NCBI RefSeq assembly: GCF_003313335.1
Contig: NZ_QMHP01000006.1
Coordinates: 286,776 to 350,775 of the forward strand
Length of the DNA: 64,000 nucleotides
Direction of reading: 5' to 3'
Source: Pedobacter zeaxanthinifaciens
GTDB taxonomy: Bacteria > Bacteroidota > Bacteroidia > Sphingobacteriales > Sphingobacteriaceae
The notes beneath the pieces were generated by a model. The model did no database searches, was not told where the DNA came from, and saw nothing but the letters and a program-made list of their open reading frames with translations. Every line of letters begins with the position of its first letter. Within the stretch, counting starts at the first letter, position 1. Position numbers and translations under genes: made by a program. Shown here piece after piece: positions 1 through 8,475 of the stretch.

Positions 1-186
1 ACACTTTACTTTGTAGCCCATTTCGGCTAACGTAGCAGCTGCAGATGCACCCGCTAAGCCTGAGCCTACTACAATTACTTCTAAGCTTCTTTTGTTCGCC
101 GGGTTAACCAACGGTATAGAAGATTTATATTTTGTCCACTTTTGGGTTAATTCTCCCTCAGGGATATTTGAATTTAGTTTCGACAT
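1..186 (-). CDS. sdhA: Succinate dehydrogenase / fumarate reductase flavoprotein subunit, N-terminal part
   Basis: The first 62 codons of SdhA, the FAD-binding catalytic subunit that oxidises succinate to fumarate at the inner face of the cytoplasmic membrane. The ATG is at 184-186 and the frame is open to the window edge. The visible residues include a dinucleotide-binding stretch ([23 protein letters not shown]), matching the Rossmann GxGxxG region that holds FAD. The gene follows sdhC by 31 bases on the same strand, as in the Bacteroidota sdhCAB operon, so sdhB is expected just outside the window. The identification rests on this N-terminus and the neighbour; the active-site part is not visible. 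Confidence 0.9.
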   Translation of the reverse strand, partial: MSKLNSNIPEGELTQKWTKYKSSIPLVNPANKRSLEVIVVGSGLAGASAAATLAEMGYKVKC

Positions 187-217
187 TTACTTAATCTTTT
201 TAGTTAAACGTTTCTGT

Positions 218-886
218 TTAGCTGATCCATCCAAAATGAACTGCAATTGGCATCAATGCAAATACAAGTGGCACAATAATAGAGAACCAAACACCAATTG
301 TTCTTACTACTGGTGTCCACTTTTTGTGGTTCCAACCCATTGATTGGAAAGCAGATTGAAAACCGTGCAGTAAATGGTAACCTAAAGAGACTACTCCTAA
401 AATGTAAACTGCAACCACAATTGGACTCTGGAATATCATTACGATATTTTGGAAAGTATTGTGCTCCTGGTGCGTATAAACAGCAACCTTAGTTGGCCAC
501 CAAAAATGGTAAAGGTGCATTACTAAGAACATTAAAATTAATGTACCCAATAAGCCCATGCTACGTGAGTACCATTTGCTGTTAGCCTCGGGCTTATTGT
601 ACGCATATTTTTGAGGCCTAGCAGCATTGTTTTGTTGCGTTAAAATTAACGACTGTACAATGTGCAGAATGATGCCCAAAAATAGGCCAATTTCCAAAAT
701 GCGAACGATAATGTTATGCCCCATGAAATCGGCAGCTACATTAAATGTTTCGCCCCCATCATTTAAAAAAATCAGCGCATTTATAGATACGTGTATAATA
801 AGGAATGAAATCAAAAACAGACCCGTTAACCCCATTACAAACTTTTTACCTATAGATGATGTAAAAGCTTTACTTAAACTACTCAT
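218..886 (-). CDS. sdhC: Succinate dehydrogenase cytochrome b558 subunit
   Basis: 222 residues with five hydrophobic segments, the pattern of the single-chain di-haem cytochrome b membrane anchor (b558 type) of Bacteroidota and epsilonproteobacterial succinate:quinone reductases. Histidines in or near the helices (ILHIVQSL, MHLYHFWW, SLGYHLLHGFQSAF) are the likely haem ligands. It passes electrons from the SdhA/SdhB catalytic part to menaquinone. The ATG at 884-886 gives a short lysine-containing head before the first helix. First gene of a leftward operon with sdhA 31 bases downstream. Family call is firm; the ligand assignment is inference from position. Confidence 0.93.
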   Translation of the reverse strand: MSSLSKAFTSSIGKKFVMGLTGLFLISFLIIHVSINALIFLNDGGETFNVAADFMGHNIIVRILEIGLFLGIILHIVQSLILTQQNNAARPQKYAYNKPEANSKWYSRSMGLLGTLILMFLVMHLYHFWWPTKVAVYTHQEHNTFQNIVMIFQSPIVVAVYILGVVSLGYHLLHGFQSAFQSMGWNHKKWTPVVRTIGVWFSIIVPLVFALMPIAVHFGWIS

Positions 887-917
887 TAGATTTGGTTATT
901 TAATTAATTCTAGTGTG

Positions 918-925
918 CAAAAGTA
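918..925 (-). promoter_or_regulatory. Probable -7 box of the sdhC promoter
   Basis: Read on the minus strand this is TACTTTTG, a match to the Bacteroidota -7 consensus TANNTTTG, 31 bases upstream of the sdhC start codon. No good TTTG is seen at the -33 position, so the call rests on one box and its location. Confidence 0.5.
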
Positions 926-1129
926 TTTAAAATATGATTTAAAATAGTAACCACAACAACAAAAACACGATAAAGCACTTATTTAGAAACGTTCTAAAAA
1001 AAATGAGCTTTTGGCAACGTTTGCGCTTGTACTTTAAGTAGTTAATTTAAAAATGAGCGCAGTATTTTCATCGGCAATAGTAGCCCTGCTGTACGCTGCT
1101 ATCTTTATTGTGAAAGTTAATGGTGACGG

Positions 1130-1212
1130 AAACTTACGAAGTTTAATTTCATTTGTAATTGTTCTTTAATGGTAAAATTGATTGCTTCGCCGTTTAAAAA
1201 CTTCGTAAATTT
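1130..1212. repeat. Inverted repeat with ACTTACGAAG core
   Basis: A 15-base arm at 1130-1144 and its complement at 1198-1212 agree at 14 of 15 positions around a 53-base loop. The core ACTTACGAAG recurs in palindromes at 44973-45005 and 55840-55877, so this is a member of a dispersed family. Together with the two repeats below it fills much of the 684-base gene-free stretch 887-1570, in which I see no other gene. Confidence 0.65.
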
Positions 1213-1278
1213 AAATTGAGTGCAACAAAAAGGATATCCGCTGCCATCAGGTTTAGTTGACAAAAACCTGCAACGAAA

Positions 1279-1323
1279 CTTAGCGTTCTCTGCGGTTCTC
1301 TTATTTTTCTTTGCGTTAAAATT
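1279..1323. repeat. Short dispersed repeat (TTAGCG...CTGCGG...CTTTGCGTTAAAA type)
   Basis: This stretch resembles the first part of the duplicated units at 44818-44936 and 45019-45137: an AGCG block, TGCGGTT and CTTTGCGTTA in the same order. It is shorter and more diverged than those copies. Strings of this kind recur between genes in many Bacteroidota genomes. Confidence 0.5.
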
Positions 1324-1377
1324 AACCGCAATCCCGTACTTACGGAATGCAGTTTCGCAAAGAATAGTTACTGCGCA

Positions 1378-1427
1378 AACTTTGTCAATCTTATAAGCAA
1401 TTTGGCATAGGAAAGGTTGACAAAGTT
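1378..1427. repeat. Perfect 11-bp inverted repeat, stem-loop
   Basis: AACTTTGTCAA at 1378-1388 is the exact reverse complement of TTGACAAAGTT at 1417-1427; the stem extends by four more positions with one mismatch. It has no following T-run and no gene ends nearby, so it looks like a dispersed palindrome rather than a terminator. The TTTGTCAA core is shared with the hairpin at 13195-13238. Confidence 0.6.
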
Positions 1428-1570
1428 GAATTTTGCGATTTTATCTTTTTGCTATCGCAATGTTAGCAGGGCGCCGTGGTTTGCACATTGCAAAACGTTA
1501 ATTTTTGATTACGGTAATTAGTTTTACTTTTACGTTCTAATCTGTTCATTTCATTAACGTTTAAATTAAT

Positions 1571-1768
1571 ATGCTTTCTTTTTTAATTCAAAGTACGCAG
1601 GCGGTAGTTATCGTTCCGGTATCAATTGGTTCAACATTGGCGGTGGTCATTTGTTGGGGCCGAACCAACTCGGTGTTGGTATCTGCTTTTGCTGGATTAT
1701 TTGGATGGTTATACGTTTTCATGTATGTATTTTTTATTAGGCCTAAAGAGGAAAGAGATGGAGAATAA
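1571..1768 (+). CDS. Small membrane protein of unknown function
   Basis: 65 residues, ATG start, not recognised. Two hydrophobic stretches (about residues 9-29 and 37-55) are separated by a short polar turn with a WGR, and the tail is charged (RPKEERDGE). This is the layout of a small two-helix inner-membrane protein. It stands alone, 170 bases before the helicase gene on the same strand. The opposite strand also has an open frame of similar length, but that one has no membrane pattern and little codon order. Supported only by composition and position; it could be spurious. Confidence 0.45.
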   Translation: MLSFLIQSTQAVVIVPVSIGSTLAVVICWGRTNSVLVSAFAGLFGWLYVFMYVFFIRPKEERDGE

Positions 1769-1937
1769 CTCCTTTGCAATTTCTTCTTACAAATAGATGT
1801 AGATGAATTGACCGCAAAAGCTTGGTGAACCTAAAAAGTATTCCGCATAAAAGCACTGACAATTTGAGCCTAGCAGTTTAACGATTTGCTTTTCGCTTCA
1901 ATTAGAAGTACTTTTATCCTATTATTAAAAATATCAA

Positions 1938-3149
1938 TTGGATTTTAAAGAATTTGGATTTAACGCGGAGCTTTTAGAAGGCCTGCTAGCAATGGGTTTC
2001 AAGAACGCTACTCCTATACAACAACAAGCTATTCCAATCATTACTGCAAATAAAGACTTGATAGCTTGTGCACAAACCGGGACGGGCAAAACAGGAGCCT
2101 TTTTGCTGCCCATCATGAATATGCTTACGCAAAAGCACGAGCGTCACAACAATGTGCTGATACTTACACCTACCAGAGAGCTTGCTCAACAAATTGATTT
2201 ACAGGTGGAAGCGCTTTCTTATTTCACCAACATCAGCTCACTAACGGTATACGGCGGCGGCGATGGCGTAGCTTACGAACAACAAAAACGTTCTATGCGT
2301 GAAGGGGTTGATATTATTATTGCCACTCCTGGCCGACTCATTTCGCATTTGGCGTCGGGAGTTTTAAAAATGGATAAATTAGAGCATTTGGTGTTGGATG
2401 AGGCGGATAGGATGTTGGATATGGGTTTTTATGAGGATATCATGAAAATTGTGGGCTATTTGCCCAAAGAGCGCCAAACGGTGATGTTCTCTGCAACAAT
2501 GCCTCCAAAAATTCGCAAACTAGCAAGCAGCTTATTAAATGAGCCAGAGCAAATCAATATCTCCATTTCTAAACCAGCGGAGGGCATTAACCAACAAATT
2601 TATCTCATCCATGATGAGCAGAAAGTCCAATTACTAACGGAGCTGCTAAAATCAGCAACTTATAATCGCATTATTGTGTTTGCTGGTCGTAAGGAAAAGG
2701 TGAAAGAATTGGGCAAAGTATTCAAAAAGTTGGGTTTAAAGGCGGCGGCTTTCCATAGTGATCTTGACCAAAAGGAACGTGAAGCCATCATGCTCGACTT
2801 TAAAAATGATAAGCTGAACGTACTGATTGGTACAGATGTATTGAGCAGAGGCATTGATGTAACGGGTATCGATTTGGTGATCAATTACGATGCACCGCAG
2901 GATCCTGAAGATTATATTCACCGAATTGGTCGTACAGCAAGGGCAGCTACCACAGGTACCGCAATTACGCTGGTAAACCCTAAAGATAAACGTAGGTTGG
3001 CTAACATTGAAAAGCTGATTGAACGACAAATTGATCGCATTCCTTTGCCTGAACACTTAGGCGAAGCACCTAAAGACGAACCCGCAGGAGAGAAGAAGCC
3101 TTATAAAAAGAAGAAAAAGTTTTTTAAAAAGAAACCTAAGGCGGTTTAG
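1938..3149 (+). CDS. DEAD-box ATP-dependent RNA helicase
   Basis: 403 residues with the full set of DEAD-box motifs in order: Q motif (GFKNATPIQQQ), Walker A AQTGTGKT, PTRELAQQ, DEAD in VLDEADRM, SAT in FSATMPP, and HRIGRTAR. It unwinds short RNA duplexes in RNA turnover, ribosome assembly or cold adaptation; which of these cannot be told. The tail is very basic (runs of K and F), typical of the RhlE-like group. The start codon is TTG: the family N-terminus MDFKEFGF begins there, and a stop codon lies four codons upstream, so no ATG is available. The stop codon touches the first base of the inverted repeat at 3149. Confidence 0.93.
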   Translation: MDFKEFGFNAELLEGLLAMGFKNATPIQQQAIPIITANKDLIACAQTGTGKTGAFLLPIMNMLTQKHERHNNVLILTPTRELAQQIDLQVEALSYFTNISSLTVYGGGDGVAYEQQKRSMREGVDIIIATPGRLISHLASGVLKMDKLEHLVLDEADRMLDMGFYEDIMKIVGYLPKERQTVMFSATMPPKIRKLASSLLNEPEQINISISKPAEGINQQIYLIHDEQKVQLLTELLKSATYNRIIVFAGRKEKVKELGKVFKKLGLKAAAFHSDLDQKEREAIMLDFKNDKLNVLIGTDVLSRGIDVTGIDLVINYDAPQDPEDYIHRIGRTARAATTGTAITLVNPKDKRRLANIEKLIERQIDRIPLPEHLGEAPKDEPAGEKKPYKKKKKFFKKKPKAV

Positions 3150-3645
3150 CCACAGATGCACAGATAATTTCATTAAAAATGACTATTTTAACAGAATAAT
3201 CATTTACCAATGAATTTTATTTCTAAGCAAGAGACTTTTGAAATCATAGGTCTATGTATGGAAGTGCATAATAACCTAGGAGCGGGATTTTTAGAGATAG
3301 TGTATAAAGATGCGCTTGAGTATGAATTTCAGTCTAGAAATATCTCCTACCAGCGAGAAAAAGAGTACCATGTCGATTATAAAGGAATTATTTTGCCGCA
3401 TAAGTTCTTTGCGGATTTTGTAGTTTTTAATACTATTATTTTGGAAGTTAAATGCACTAGTTGTATTGCAAATGAACATATGGCGCAAGCCATCAATTAT
3501 TTGAAAGTTTCTAAAAATAGAGTTGCACTTGTTGTTAACTTTGGAGAAGTTCGCTTGAATTACAAAAGATTAATATTGTAAATCGACGCAGACATACAGA
3601 TAGAGATTCTTGATATCTTAAAATTAAGATCTGTGCATCTGTGGC
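3149..3645. repeat. Perfect 17-bp inverted repeat enclosing the GxxExxY gene
   Basis: GCCACAGATGCACAGAT at 3149-3165 is the exact reverse complement of 3629-3645. The 497-base interval holds one complete gene and nothing else. The left arm begins on the last base of the helicase stop codon and the right arm ends 13 bases before the rarA ATG. The same CACAGAT(G/A)CACAG core forms inverted repeats at 51103-51236, and a diverged form at 38952-39026. This is the structure of a small mobile cassette or repeat-borne gene, though no target duplication could be made out. Confidence 0.75.
3210..3581 (+). CDS. GxxExxY protein, PD-(D/E)XK nuclease-like
   Basis: 123 residues carrying the family signature GFLEIVY (GxxExxY) near residue 30, after a helix with MEVHNNLGAGF. 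A later strand pair with ADFVV and ILEVKC supplies the spaced D and ExK expected of the PD-(D/E)XK nuclease fold. No biochemical function is established for the family as far as I know; nuclease activity is inference from the fold. The gene sits alone inside a perfect 17-bp inverted repeat, between a helicase gene and rarA, and does not look co-regulated with either. The ATG is the first start in frame after the left repeat arm. Confidence 0.88.
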   Translation: MNFISKQETFEIIGLCMEVHNNLGAGFLEIVYKDALEYEFQSRNISYQREKEYHVDYKGIILPHKFFADFVVFNTIILEVKCTSCIANEHMAQAINYLKVSKNRVALVVNFGEVRLNYKRLIL

Positions 3646-3658
3646 AAATCAAAAAAGT

Positions 3659-4939
3659 ATGCAAAACCTTCCACCATTAGCCGAAAGATTACGCCCGCAA
3701 AACTTAGATGAATATGTTGGGCAAAAGCATTTAGTTGGCGAAGGAGCTGTATTACGGAAGGCAATTGAAAGTGGCCGTATACCATCCATGATTTTCTGGG
3801 GCCCGCCGGGTGTAGGTAAAACTACGTTGGCTACCATCATTTCCCAAAACTTAGATAGGCCTTTTTTTGCACTTAGCGCCATCAATTCAGGAGTTAAAGA
3901 TGTAAGGGAGGTCATCGATAAAGCAGCGGCAATGAAAGGAAGCTTCATGGGGATGCCCATCTTGTTCATTGATGAGATTCATCGCTTCAGCAAATCGCAG
4001 CAAGACAGCTTGTTGGGAGCCGTGGAGCGTGGTTTAGTCACTTTAATCGGTGCTACTACAGAAAATCCTAGCTTCGAAGTGATATCGGCTTTGCTTTCCC
4101 GTTGTCAGGTTTATATCCTTCAAAATTTAACAGAAGAAGAATTGGTTGGTTTACTTCACACCGCCATCCAAAAAGATGAAATCTTATCGACAAAAAAAAT
4201 CGAAATTAAAGAACATGAAGCGTTAATTAGGTTAAGTGGCGGCGATGCCCGTAAGCTGCTTAATGTGCTGGAAATTGCCATTAACGGTGTTGGCGGAGAT
4301 GAAATAGTGCTCACTAACGAAAATGTACTGGCCCATGCACAACAAAATTTAGCCCTTTACGATAAGGCTGGCGAGCAACACTATGATATCATTTCTGCTT
4401 TTATCAAATCCATCCGCGGTAGCGACCCAAATGGAGCGGTATATTGGTTAGCTAGGATGATTGAAGGAGGAGAAGATCCTTTGTTTATCGCTCGCCGTTT
4501 AGTCATATTGGCTTCCGAAGATATTGGCAATGCCAACCCTAATGCACTGTTACTAGCGAATAGTTGTTTTCAAGCAGTTAACGTTATCGGTTTTCCAGAA
4601 AGTAGGATTATTCTATCACAATGCGTAACTTACATGGCATCATCGGTAAAAAGCAATGCCGCTTACGAAGCCATTAATCAGGCGCAAGCATTAGTGAAAC
4701 AAACTGGCGATTTGCCTGTGCCGCTGCATTTGCGTAATGCGCCAACTAAGCTCATGAAAAATATTGGCTATGGCGCTGATTACAAATATGCACACGCTTA
4801 TGAAGGTAATTTTGAAGCACAAGAGTATTTGCCAGAAAAATTGAGCGGAACTAAGTTGTACGATCCGGGAAGAAACCCGGCAGAGGATAAGCTTCGCGAA
4901 AAATTAAAACAGAATTGGAAAAATAAATATAACTACTGA
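3659..4939 (+). CDS. rarA: Replication-associated recombination protein A (RarA/MgsA-type AAA+ ATPase)
   Basis: About 426 residues. An AAA+ clamp-loader-like ATPase that acts at stalled or gapped replication forks. Walker [10 protein letters not shown] lies near residue 50 and Walker [11 protein letters not shown] near 105, followed by sensor 1 ([11 protein letters not shown]), a LLSRC arginine-finger region and the family C-terminal tetramerisation part with [12 protein letters not shown]. An upstream in-frame GTG at 3641 falls inside the right arm of the inverted repeat, so the ATG at 3659 ([13 protein letters not shown]) is preferred; this also matches the usual family length. It ends 3 bases before the membrane-protein gene that follows. 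Confidence 0.93.
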   Translation: MQNLPPLAERLRPQNLDEYVGQKHLVGEGAVLRKAIESGRIPSMIFWGPPGVGKTTLATIISQNLDRPFFALSAINSGVKDVREVIDKAAAMKGSFMGMPILFIDEIHRFSKSQQDSLLGAVERGLVTLIGATTENPSFEVISALLSRCQVYILQNLTEEELVGLLHTAIQKDEILSTKKIEIKEHEALIRLSGGDARKLLNVLEIAINGVGGDEIVLTNENVLAHAQQNLALYDKAGEQHYDIISAFIKSIRGSDPNGAVYWLARMIEGGEDPLFIARRLVILASEDIGNANPNALLLANSCFQAVNVIGFPESRIILSQCVTYMASSVKSNAAYEAINQAQALVKQTGDLPVPLHLRNAPTKLMKNIGYGADYKYAHAYEGNFEAQEYLPEKLSGTKLYDPGRNPAEDKLREKLKQNWKNKYNY

Positions 4940-4942
4940 TAT

Positions 4943-6415
4943 ATGCTGAGCACTTTTTTATCACATCAATGGAAGGCTTTTTGGCGTAGCCGAAATAAAG
5001 CAGGAAGCATTGCGGCGCAAATTGTTTTGGGATTTTTTATGCTTTATTTCTTGGTGGTAGCTATAGGCGTAGGTTTTTGGATGACTAGCATCATTGATAA
5101 GATTATGCCGGGCATTAGTCCCACTATAGTTTTTAACGGCTTGATTTTATATTACTTCTTGCTTGATTTGGCTATAAGGATACAAATGCAGGATCTGCCA
5201 ACGTTGAGTATTGTCCCCTATCTTCATTTAAATATTTCTAGAAGAACGATCGTGAACTTTTTGAATTTACGGTCGCTATTTTCATTCTTTAATGTATTGC
5301 CGCTCTTTATCTTTTTGCCATTTATTTTTATCAATATTAGTGCTGCGGGAGGTGTGGTTGATGTGGTGGTATACTTGCTATCCATACTAGGACTTATCGT
5401 TTTTAATAACTTTTTGGTGCTTTACATTAAACGAAGGGCTATCAACAATGTATTAATTTTTGCAATTGGTATTATGGTGGTATTGGGCTTAGCCGCATCA
5501 GATTATTACGGATTGATTTCCATTAGAGCCTTTTCAAACTTGGTGTTTCAAAACGTTGTAAGATATCCGTTTTTAGCATTGATATTTCCATTGGCAGCAT
5601 TTGCGATATTTTATATAAACGCCAAATTTTTGACTGCAAATTTGTATACCGAGGAATTGAGTTCAAAGGATGATAAAAAGGTAAGTACAGATTATCCTTT
5701 CTTAAACAGCTTTGGTAGAGTGGGAGAATTAGCCGCTCTTGAGCTAAAGCTAATTTTACGACATAAGCGTTCCAGAAGTTCGGTAATTATGGGGTTTCTG
5801 TTTCTATGCTACGGCTTTTTCTTTTACCGCCTGCCATTAATTGAAAATAATGAATTTGGAAAAATGTTGTTTGCCGCAGTTTTTATGACTGGCATTAACA
5901 TCTCCGTTTACGGTCAATTCATGTTTGCTTGGCAAAGTGCACATTTTGATGGTTTATTGGTGAATAAAATTGATCATCGGGATTTTATTAAAGCAAAGTT
6001 TCTACTGTTCACTATTGGCAGTACATTAATTACTGCCCTTTCAGCATTTTACGGATTTATGAGCTATAAGTTATTGTTGCTGCATTTAGCTACTTACATC
6101 TATAATATTGGCGTGAGTACCATTGTGGTATTGTACTTTGCTAATTTTAACTACAAACGATTAGATATTACCAAAAGTGCAAGTTTTAATTGGCAAGGCG
6201 TTGGAGCCTCACAATGGTTACTTAGTTTGCCGCTCCTACTAATCCCATTAATTATCTACATACCTTTTGGCGTACTAAACCAACCTTACTGGGGGTTGGC
6301 AGCACTATCGCTTTTAGGGTTGCTAGGCTTGTTATTACGCAATTATTTTATCAAGATAATTGTAAACAAATTTGAAAAACAACGATATAAAATAGCCGAG
6401 GGCTTTAGAGAATAA
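4943..6415 (+). CDS. DUF5687 family ABC-transporter-like membrane protein
   Basis: 490 residues with about twelve hydrophobic segments and short polar ends. The N-terminus (FLSHQWKAFWRSRNKAG) and overall pattern fit the DUF5687 family of Bacteroidota, which behaves as the permease partner of a neighbouring ABC ATPase. It is followed after 4 bases by that ATPase, so the two almost certainly form one exporter. Substrate unknown. The rarA stop lies 3 bases upstream, which suggests a shared transcript with rarA although the functions differ. The DUF number is from memory of the family pattern, not from a search. Confidence 0.82.
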   Translation: MLSTFLSHQWKAFWRSRNKAGSIAAQIVLGFFMLYFLVVAIGVGFWMTSIIDKIMPGISPTIVFNGLILYYFLLDLAIRIQMQDLPTLSIVPYLHLNISRRTIVNFLNLRSLFSFFNVLPLFIFLPFIFINISAAGGVVDVVVYLLSILGLIVFNNFLVLYIKRRAINNVLIFAIGIMVVLGLAASDYYGLISIRAFSNLVFQNVVRYPFLALIFPLAAFAIFYINAKFLTANLYTEELSSKDDKKVSTDYPFLNSFGRVGELAALELKLILRHKRSRSSVIMGFLFLCYGFFFYRLPLIENNEFGKMLFAAVFMTGINISVYGQFMFAWQSAHFDGLLVNKIDHRDFIKAKFLLFTIGSTLITALSAFYGFMSYKLLLLHLATYIYNIGVSTIVVLYFANFNYKRLDITKSASFNWQGVGASQWLLSLPLLLIPLIIYIPFGVLNQPYWGLAALSLLGLLGLLLRNYFIKIIVNKFEKQRYKIAEGFRE

Positions 6416-6419
6416 AATT

Positions 6420-7115
6420 ATGATTGAAGTAAAGAACTTAGTTAAGAGTTACGCTGGTCGTACAGTTGTCAATATCCAACAGTTGAGCATCAAAACTGGC
6501 GAAACAATAGGACTGGTAGGTAATAATGGCGCTGGAAAAACAACTTTCTTTCGCATGTTATTGGATTTAATTCGCCCAGATGGAGGTGTTATCCTTTCCA
6601 AAGATATGGACGTTTCAAAGTCCGCTTCGTGGAAAGATTATACAGCATCCTATTTGGATGAAGGCTTTTTGATTGATTACCTCACTCCTGAAGAGTATTT
6701 CGTATTTATAGGCAGCTTGCATGGATTAAGTGCTGCCCATGTTGCGGATTATTTGAAGCAATATGAGGAATTTTTTAACGGCGAAATCTTAAATCGTGGC
6801 AAATATATTCGTGATTTTTCAAAAGGAAATCAAAATAAAGTGGGTATTGCAGCGGCGTTAATGCAAAAGCCAGAGCTTTTAATTTTAGATGAACCTTTTG
6901 CCAATTTAGATCCCACTACGCAAATTAGGCTGAAAAGTTTACTGAAAAACTTAAGTCAAACTCAAAAGCTAACCACTTTTATTTCTAGTCACGATTTAAA
7001 TCACGTTACCGACGTTTGCAATAGAATTGTACTGTTAGAAAAAGGAAGCATTATTAAAGATTTTTACACCGATGAAAATTCGTTAAAGGAGCTGGAAGCT
7101 TATTTTTCAGAGTAA
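6420..7115 (+). CDS. ABC transporter ATP-binding protein
   Basis: 231 residues, a stand-alone nucleotide-binding domain. Walker A is GNNGAGKTT near residue 35, the signature is degenerate (FSKGNQNKVG in place of LSGGQ), Walker B is LLILDEPFANLDP and the switch histidine is in FISSHDLNHV. It should power the DUF5687 membrane protein encoded 4 bases upstream. The modified signature is common in the antibiotic/Na+ exporter-like branch. No accessory substrate-binding gene is nearby, which favours export. The 180 bases that follow contain only the ompA-like promoter region. Confidence 0.9.
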   Translation: MIEVKNLVKSYAGRTVVNIQQLSIKTGETIGLVGNNGAGKTTFFRMLLDLIRPDGGVILSKDMDVSKSASWKDYTASYLDEGFLIDYLTPEEYFVFIGSLHGLSAAHVADYLKQYEEFFNGEILNRGKYIRDFSKGNQNKVGIAAALMQKPELLILDEPFANLDPTTQIRLKSLLKNLSQTQKLTTFISSHDLNHVTDVCNRIVLLEKGSIIKDFYTDENSLKELEAYFSE

Positions 7116-7249
7116 AGTGTATGGTAATTTGGTCAATGTTAAAGCTCACTTTGCAAAAAACATAAACCAATTTGCCACTACAACGTTTAGTAAATAAAGG
7201 AGTACTGGTGTTGTCAACTAGTTTTTTAAGCGAATTGTAAAATTGGCAT

Positions 7250-7257
7250 TACCTTTG
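7250..7257 (+). promoter_or_regulatory. Probable -7 box for the OmpA-like lipoprotein gene
   Basis: TACCTTTG matches TANNTTTG and lies 38 bases before the ATG, leaving a leader of about 33 bases. The -33 position carries a T-run but not a clear TTTG. Confidence 0.5.
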
Positions 7258-7295
7258 ACTACACCAAAAACAATATTAATAAACGAAATAAAAAA

Positions 7296-7976
7296 ATGAT
7301 GACTACAAAATTTAAGACAGCAACTGTCGCTATAGCTTTATCGGTAGGTGCAATGATTTTTCAGAGCTGCGATAGCCTAACCAATACTCAAAAAGGTGCG
7401 GGTATTGGTGCTGCTGCAGGAGGTGTAATTGGTGCTTTAATTGGTAAAAAAGCAGGTAATACTGCAGTTGGTGCCGTTATTGGAGCAGCAGTTGGTGGTA
7501 CTGCAGGTGGTTTCATTGGTAAAAGAATGGACAAACAAGCTGCTGAAATTCAACAAGCAATTCCAGGTGCTGAAGTAATTCGTGAAGGCGAAGGTATCAT
7601 TGTAAGATTTGATAGCGGTATCCTTTTCGATTTTAACAAAACTGACTTAAAAGACGCTGCTAAAAAGAACATTCAGTCTTTAGCTGCTTCATTAAACCAA
7701 TATCCAGGTACTGATGTGAAAGTTATTGGTCATACCGATAATATTGGTACTGCTGCTGTTAACCAAAGCATGTCTGAAAAAAGAGCGGCTGCAGTTAAAA
7801 CTTATGCTGTTTCGCAAGGTGTTCCAGCATCTCGCTTAGTAACAGAAGGTAAAGGTTTTAATGAGCCAATTGCTGATAACTCAACTGAAGCAGGTCGTGC
7901 TTTAAACCGTAGGGTAGAGATTGTAATTATTGCTAATGAGCAATTGAAAAAAGAAGCACAAGAAAAAGCAGGATAG
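7296..7976 (+). CDS. OmpA-family lipoprotein with glycine-zipper domain
   Basis: 226 residues. A lipoprotein signal ends at the lipobox FQSC with Cys25. Residues 33-75 are a glycine zipper (repeated GxxxG in GAGIGAAAGGVIGALIG and following), which inserts in or packs against membrane. Residues about 105-215 form an OmpA C-terminal domain with GHTDNIGTAAVNQSMSEKRA and the closing NRRVEI, which binds peptidoglycan. It should tie the outer membrane to the cell wall. Monocistronic: own -7 box upstream and a strong terminator 22 bases downstream. Confidence 0.92.
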   Translation: MMTTKFKTATVAIALSVGAMIFQSCDSLTNTQKGAGIGAAAGGVIGALIGKKAGNTAVGAVIGAAVGGTAGGFIGKRMDKQAAEIQQAIPGAEVIREGEGIIVRFDSGILFDFNKTDLKDAAKKNIQSLAASLNQYPGTDVKVIGHTDNIGTAAVNQSMSEKRAAAVKTYAVSQGVPASRLVTEGKGFNEPIADNSTEAGRALNRRVEIVIIANEQLKKEAQEKAG

Positions 7977-7998
7977 TTTTAAAATAAACGATACAAGA

Positions 7999-8028
7999 AA
8001 CCCCGAAGTTAATTCGGGGTTTTTTTTA
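7999..8028 (+). terminator. Rho-independent terminator after the OmpA-like gene
   Basis: AACCCCGAA at 7999-8007 pairs with TTCGGGGTT at 8013-8021 around a 5-base loop and is followed by a run of T. The convergent gene on the minus strand ends at 8026, and the A-rich left side could let it act for that gene as well. Confidence 0.9.
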
Positions 8029-8370
8029 TTCGTAAATGTCTGCAAAATACTCAATAGCTAAGCCTTTCAGTAGCATTTCTTGCTCCATCGCGGCGTACGA
8101 TGGTATTGGTTTAATCAGCTTCCAATGCGGCCAGCCATCTTGGTCTAAACCTTCTAATTCATAAAACCCCATTTCACTTAATAAACGACAAGTAGCAATG
8201 TGCATCAGCTCTTCTTTTTGTCGCTTACTAAATTTACCGGGCCCTTTTCCCAATTCCTGAACACCAATTAAAAACAACATCACCTTCAAGTCGGGCAATT
8301 CCGAATCGAAATCTTTAGCTATCTTTTCTTGCAGCGCTTTCCATTTGATATTGATTTCTGCTGGTTTCAT
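8026..8370 (-). CDS. Conserved protein of unknown function
   Basis: 114 residues from the ATG at 8370; a TTG five codons further upstream is less likely. Soluble, no signal peptide or helix for the membrane. The middle carries FLIGVQELGKGPGKFSKRQKEELMHIATCRLLSEMGFYEL and then a hydrophilic segment with DQDGWPHWKL. The regular spacing of charged and hydrophobic residues looks like a real, mostly helical protein. I have seen similar sequences only as uncharacterised Bacteroidota proteins. It faces the OmpA-like gene tail to tail and shares the terminator region. Confidence 0.75.
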   Translation of the reverse strand: MKPAEINIKWKALQEKIAKDFDSELPDLKVMLFLIGVQELGKGPGKFSKRQKEELMHIATCRLLSEMGFYELEGLDQDGWPHWKLIKPIPSYAAMEQEMLLKGLAIEYFADIYE

Positions 8371-8440
8371 GTTGCAAATATACAATCTCTACCTCTTTGT
8401 TTTCTTGATTATATTCGGTCTTGCTCATTGCCTTTTTATC

Positions 8441-8471
8441 TTTCATATTTATTCTAGTATTTCTAGCTTTG
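8441..8471 (+). promoter_or_regulatory. Probable promoter of the Gfo/Idh/MocA gene, nearly leaderless
   Basis: TAGCTTTG at 8464-8471 matches the -7 consensus; TTTC at 8441-8444 sits 19 bases upstream in the -33 position with one mismatch. The box ends only 4 bases before the ATG at 8476, so the transcript should have almost no leader. Confidence 0.55.
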
Positions 8472-8475
8472 TGAA

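Noticed and set aside
92..947. Open frames on the plus strand opposite sdhC and sdhA (92-343, 298-492, 627-947)
   Set aside because: They run antisense to well-recognised genes and read as shadow frames without motifs.
3641..3658. GTG start for rarA inside the right repeat arm
   Set aside because: The GTG belongs to the inverted repeat and gives six extra residues unlike the family start; the ATG at 3659 fits family length.
7116..7249. A small gene between the ABC ATPase and the OmpA-like gene
   Set aside because: No frame with a plausible start and composition; the gap holds the promoter region only.
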